Positions 61,066 through 64,000 of a stretch of 64,000 nucleotides of DNA are shown one piece after another. Positions within the stretch are counted from its first letter, which is position 1; each line of letters starts with the position of its first letter. The DNA comes from Salinicola salarius. GTDB lineage: Bacteria; Pseudomonadota; Gammaproteobacteria; Pseudomonadales; Halomonadaceae. The DNA is taken from the NCBI RefSeq assembly GCF_003206135.1, contig NZ_PZJT01000006.1:383252-447251 (forward strand), in the 5' to 3' direction. The notes under the pieces were generated by a model, which worked only from the letters and a program-made list of their open reading frames with translations, was not told the DNA's origin and made no database searches. The position numbers and the translations under genes are program-made.

Positions 61066-61476
61066 GAGACGTCCTATAGCGGGAAGAGAAGACCGATGTC
61101 GACTCTTCGCGTGTACGCGAGTGTGAATGACCGTGCCTCCATTCTACTGATGACACCGGCTGAAAACACCCCCGTTGCCTTGTGAAGCTGCTCTCATGCC
61201 GTTGCGCCGCCCGCGGGGGCTGGTTAGGATGATTGGCTTTCGCACGGATCGGCCACGACGGTAGCAAACGCATAACGGGCCGATCACGGCGCCGTCTCGC
61301 CAGACGCCTTCGCAGGCGTTTGGGACGCGGCGCTTTTTTCGTTGTTTTCCGAGTCGACCGCGTGGATAGCTTGCGATTGCGGCCGACGATCTCGATTTCG
61401 CCGTGCGGCGCGCCTGGATATTGCCGCATGCCTTGAAGCCCACGTCTCAACGTCAAGCCACGACAGGAACTCGCTC
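61066..61476. other. Spacer between grxD and argF
   Basis: About 410 bp between divergent genes, without a convincing coding frame on either strand. It contains a strong plus-strand terminator at 61288-61339 that no annotated gene uses, plus GC-rich self-complementary stretches such as CGCG-TGTA-CGCG and GCCC-GCGG-GGGC. It may encode a small RNA or an argF leader. Confidence 0.7.
61288..61339 (+). terminator. Branched orphan terminator upstream of argF
   Basis: GCGCCG (from 61289) pairs with CGGCGC (61328-61333), enclosing a second hairpin ACGCC/GGCGT (61304-61319), and is followed by six T residues. The T tract is only on the plus strand. It lies 137 bases before the argF ATG and after a region with no plus-strand gene. 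Confidence 0.75.
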
Positions 61477-62394
61477 ATGAGCGCACGCCATTTTCTGACC
61501 CTGCTGGATCTCTCCGCCGACGAGCTCGACTACCTGATCCAGCGCGGTATCACGATCAAGAACCGTCTGAAGACGAACGGCCCGACCTATACGCCGTTCA
61601 GCAATCGCACGCTGGCGATGATCTTCGAGAAATCTTCGACGCGAACACGTGTATCGTTCGAGACCGCGATGGCGCAGTTCGGCGGCCATGCGCTGTTTCT
61701 GTCATCGCGAGATACCCAGCTCGGGCGCGGCGAGCCGATCGGCGACACGGCCCGGGTGCTGTCGGAAATGGTCGATGCAGTAATGATCCGGACCTTCTCC
61801 CACGCCGGCCTCGAGGAGTTCGCCGCTGCCAGCTCGGTACCGGTGATCAACGCCCTGACCGACGACTACCACCCCTGCCAGCTGCTGGCCGACGTGATGA
61901 CCTGGACCGAGTGCCGCGGGCCGGTCAAGGGCAAGACCGCCGTGTGGGTGGGTGACGGCAACAACATGTGCCATTCGTGGATCAACGCCGCGCGCCAGTT
62001 CGATTTCCAGCTGCGCATCTGCTGCCCCGCGGGTTACGAGCCGCGTCAGGACATTCTCGACGCCGCTGGCGAGCACGCCGTCATCGTACGCGACCCGGCC
62101 GAGGCGGTCCGCGGCGCCGATCTGGTGACCACGGACGTCTGGGCTTCGATGGGGCAGGAGGAAGAGCAGGCCAAGCGGGAACGGGATTTCGCCGGCTTCC
62201 AGGTCACCGAAGCGCTGCTGGATCAGGCCTCGGACGAGGCGATCTTCCTGCATTGCCTGCCGGCGCATCGTGGCGAGGAGATCAGCACGACGCTGCTCGA
62301 CGATCCCCGCGCCGTGGTCTGGCAGGAAGCCGGCAACCGGCTGCACGCTCAGAAGGCACTGATCGAATTCCTGCTGCTGGGCCAGGTCGACTGA
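61477..62394 (+). CDS. argF: ArgF: ornithine carbamoyltransferase
   Basis: This 305-residue enzyme makes citrulline from ornithine and carbamoyl phosphate. The carbamoyl-phosphate motif [12 protein letters not shown] (about 48-59), [11 protein letters not shown] and the ornithine-site [10 protein letters not shown] (about 263-272) are present. I start at the ATG at 61477 after CAGGAACTCGCTC; the frame is open 45 codons upstream but is not conserved. Confidence 0.96.
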   Translation: MSARHFLTLLDLSADELDYLIQRGITIKNRLKTNGPTYTPFSNRTLAMIFEKSSTRTRVSFETAMAQFGGHALFLSSRDTQLGRGEPIGDTARVLSEMVDAVMIRTFSHAGLEEFAAASSVPVINALTDDYHPCQLLADVMTWTECRGPVKGKTAVWVGDGNNMCHSWINAARQFDFQLRICCPAGYEPRQDILDAAGEHAVIVRDPAEAVRGADLVTTDVWASMGQEEEQAKRERDFAGFQVTEALLDQASDEAIFLHCLPAHRGEEISTTLLDDPRAVVWQEAGNRLHAQKALIEFLLLGQVD

Positions 62395-62417
62395 CGATTG
62401 CCGGGCGAAGCGCAATG

Positions 62418-62450
62418 GGCCGCGATCCGAGACAGGTTCGCGGCCTTTTT
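62418..62450 (+). terminator. Terminator after argF
   Basis: GGCCGCGA pairs with TCGCGGCC across twelve bases and is followed by five T residues, 23 bases after the argF stop codon. Confidence 0.9.
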
Positions 62451-62459
62451 CGTTCCGTC

Positions 62460-63167
62460 CTACTCGAACCGCCTTTCGAGACACGGCTTCCCATGTGACC
62501 GACGCCGCGCCCGGCGGCCTAGCCCGATGTTCACTGCCGTGACGATGAGCGCCAGTAGCCCGGCCGCGACCATTGCCTGGCCTACGTTCCCGGTCAGCGC
62601 GGACTGCCCCAGCACCACGAAGGCCACGCCGTAAGGGCCGGTGGTCAACAAGGCGACGCCCAGGTAGATCGACAGCGGGACGCCGGCAATCCCCAGTGCG
62701 TAATGCTTGAGAAACATCGGCACGCCGGGAACGAGCTTGATCAGAAACGTGACGCGCCAGGCATCCTGGCGCGCATCGTCCAGCCCTGCCAGCGCCGGAA
62801 AACGTCGTTCGATGGAGGCGCGGAGAACCGGCCGCAGTTGGCCGCTGGCGATCGCGTAGCAGAGCAGCAGGTTGAGCAGCGTTGCCACCGCCGAGAACAA
62901 CAGCCCGCCCGGCACGCCGAAGCGCAACCCGGCAAGAATGTAGAAAGGCGTCATCGGGATTCCCAACGCCGGCAAGCCCGCCATGGCGATCAACAGCGCC
63001 AGTGGATGCAGCGTCTCGAGCGCTTCCCGCGGAACGCCGCCCCAGCCAACCAGACCCGCAACGAGCAACGCCAGGGTGAGGAACACGACCCACCGCCGTC
63101 GCAGGCGAGCGCGCCTTGGCAGTGGGATAGGGTCGGCATGAAATCGATCGGGGGCAGCGTGTCGCAT
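62460..63167 (-). CDS. VTT-domain (TVP38/DedA-like) membrane protein
   Basis: This 235-residue protein has about five or six membrane segments and the VTT-like region PTPFYILAGLRFGVPGG-type (MTPFYILAGLRFGVPGGLLF) and FLIKLVPGVPMFLKHYALGI. Members of this superfamily act as lipid scramblases or carriers; the role here is unknown. Basic residues at both termini suggest cytoplasmic ends. It is transcribed toward argF and lies 59 bp after trpE. Confidence 0.78.
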   Translation of the reverse strand: MRHAAPDRFHADPIPLPRRARLRRRWVVFLTLALLVAGLVGWGGVPREALETLHPLALLIAMAGLPALGIPMTPFYILAGLRFGVPGGLLFSAVATLLNLLLCYAIASGQLRPVLRASIERRFPALAGLDDARQDAWRVTFLIKLVPGVPMFLKHYALGIAGVPLSIYLGVALLTTGPYGVAFVVLGQSALTGNVGQAMVAAGLLALIVTAVNIGLGRRARRRSHGKPCLERRFE

Positions 63168-63225
63168 GCCCCCGATCTAAACCGATCATCGTGACCGGGT
63201 GATGACAGCCCGGCCGAACCGATGC

Positions 63226-64000
63226 CTACTCCAGGTTATCGAGCCCTTTTTCGGCCATGGCGACGGCGCGGAACAGTGCCCGGCGCTTATTGAGCGTCTC
63301 GTGCCATTCGTCGTCGGGGTCCGAGTCGGCGACGATGCCGCCGCCGGCCTGCACGTGGAGCTCGCCATCCTTCAGCACCGCCGTGCGAATCGCGATCGCC
63401 ATGTCCATGTTGCCGTGCCAGGAGAGATACCCGACCGCACCGGAATAGACGCCGCGCTTGACCGGTTCGAGTTCGTCGATGATCTCCAGCGCCCGGATCT
63501 TGGGTGCCCCGGAGAGCGTCCCCGCCGGGAAAGTAGCGCGCAGCACATCCATCGCCGACATGCCCTCGCGCAGCTTGCCGGTCACATTGGAGACGATATG
63601 CATGACGTGGGAATAGCGCTCGATCGCCATCTTGTCGGTGAGCTCGACGGTACCGACCTGGCTGATGCGACCGATGTCGTTGCGCCCCAGGTCGATGAGC
63701 ATCAGATGCTCGGCGATCTCCTTGGGATCGGCCAGCAGCTCGTCCTCCAGCGCCTTGTCCTGCTCCGGCGTCGCGCCACGCGGTCGCGTGCCAGCGATCG
63801 GCCGCACGGTCACCTCGCCGCCCTCCAGCCGGGTCAGAATCTCCGGAGAGGAGCCGATCACGTGATGGTCCTCGAGATTGAGGAAGAACATGTAGGGAGA
63901 CGGGTTGAGACTTCGCAGCGCACGATAGAGATCCAGCGGCGGCGCCTGATACGGGATCGACATGCGCTGGGAAGGCACGCACTGCATGACATCCCCCGAT
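63226..64000 (-). CDS. trpE: TrpE: anthranilate synthase component I (3' part, runs off the window)
   Basis: The C-terminal 258 or so residues of a chorismate-using enzyme. [12 protein letters not shown] at the edge, [56 protein letters not shown] and [14 protein letters not shown] match TrpE. It joins chorismate and ammonia (from TrpG glutaminase) to anthranilate. The N-terminal half, with the tryptophan feedback site, lies beyond base 64000. trpG is not on this side, where the VTT gene follows. Confidence 0.95.
   Translation of the reverse strand, partial: SGDVMQCVPSQRMSIPYQAPPLDLYRALRSLNPSPYMFFLNLEDHHVIGSSPEILTRLEGGEVTVRPIAGTRPRGATPEQDKALEDELLADPKEIAEHLMLIDLGRNDIGRISQVGTVELTDKMAIERYSHVMHIVSNVTGKLREGMSAMDVLRATFPAGTLSGAPKIRALEIIDELEPVKRGVYSGAVGYLSWHGNMDMAIAIRTAVLKDGELHVQAGGGIVADSDPDDEWHETLNKRRALFRAVAMAEKGLDNLE

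Overview
This is a 64 kb piece of a G+C-rich gammaproteobacterial chromosome. Several neighbourhoods match gammaproteobacterial gene order: perM-hda divergent from purM-purN, an RnfB-like gene overlapping nth, polB, thiI, dcd beside apbC, and RNase T beside grxD. The transporter repertoire (a GlpSTPQUV-type glycerol ABC importer, pentose/pentonate uptake) and the general look of the intergenic DNA suggest a halophilic Halomonadaceae member (Halomonas, Salinicola or Chromohalobacter type). That family call is an inference; there is no rRNA in the window to confirm it. I see no prophage, insertion sequence, CRISPR array or plasmid gene.

Left third (1-35600) is a series of nutrient-scavenging modules. 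At 10-7028 lies a pyrimidine-degradation (rut) cluster: rutABCDF plus an NCS1 transporter on the minus strand, rutR on the plus strand and a detached rutE. A sigma-54-type promoter and a RutR-like operator precede rutA. Next come metNIQ and a free-methionine-(R)-sulfoxide reductase (7306-10540), then an HDOD protein. At 11592-21056 is a glycerol module: glpSTPQUV importer (minus), two tRNA-Val(GAC) genes, glpR and glpD (plus). Single metabolic genes follow (EEP hydrolase, fumC, a zinc alcohol dehydrogenase, yjbQ). At 25679-35566 is a pentose/pentonate module: IlvD/Edd-type sugar-acid dehydratase, GntP-type permease, araFGH-type ABC importer, exported aldose 1-epimerase and a LysR-type regulator of GbpR type.

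The middle (35592-53001) is mostly housekeeping: hda, perM, purM, purN, an aldo/keto reductase, dcd, apbC, a TerB-like protein, luxS, a GST, a small lipoprotein, thiI, polB, an AEC permease, a DUF2845 protein and metG.

The right part (53241-64000) carries a CHASE4-like/GGDEF membrane protein with a structured-looking leader, a soluble RnfB-like ferredoxin overlapping nth, a DUF1161 protein, a second GST, hlyU, argG, rnt, grxD, argF, a VTT-domain membrane protein and the 3' part of trpE running off the right edge.

The coding content is largely recognisable. The less explained signals are in non-coding DNA: tandem repeats in several spacers (5512, 17864, 30207, 41657, 58379), a strong plus-strand terminator with no gene in front of it upstream of argF, a possible alternative-fold leader before the GGDEF gene, and a hairpin-rich spacer between the aldo/keto reductase and dcd. 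Among proteins, GlpS and GlpT carry complementary motif losses that map to the same ATP site, and the RnfB-like protein has lost its membrane anchor and gained a long charged tail.
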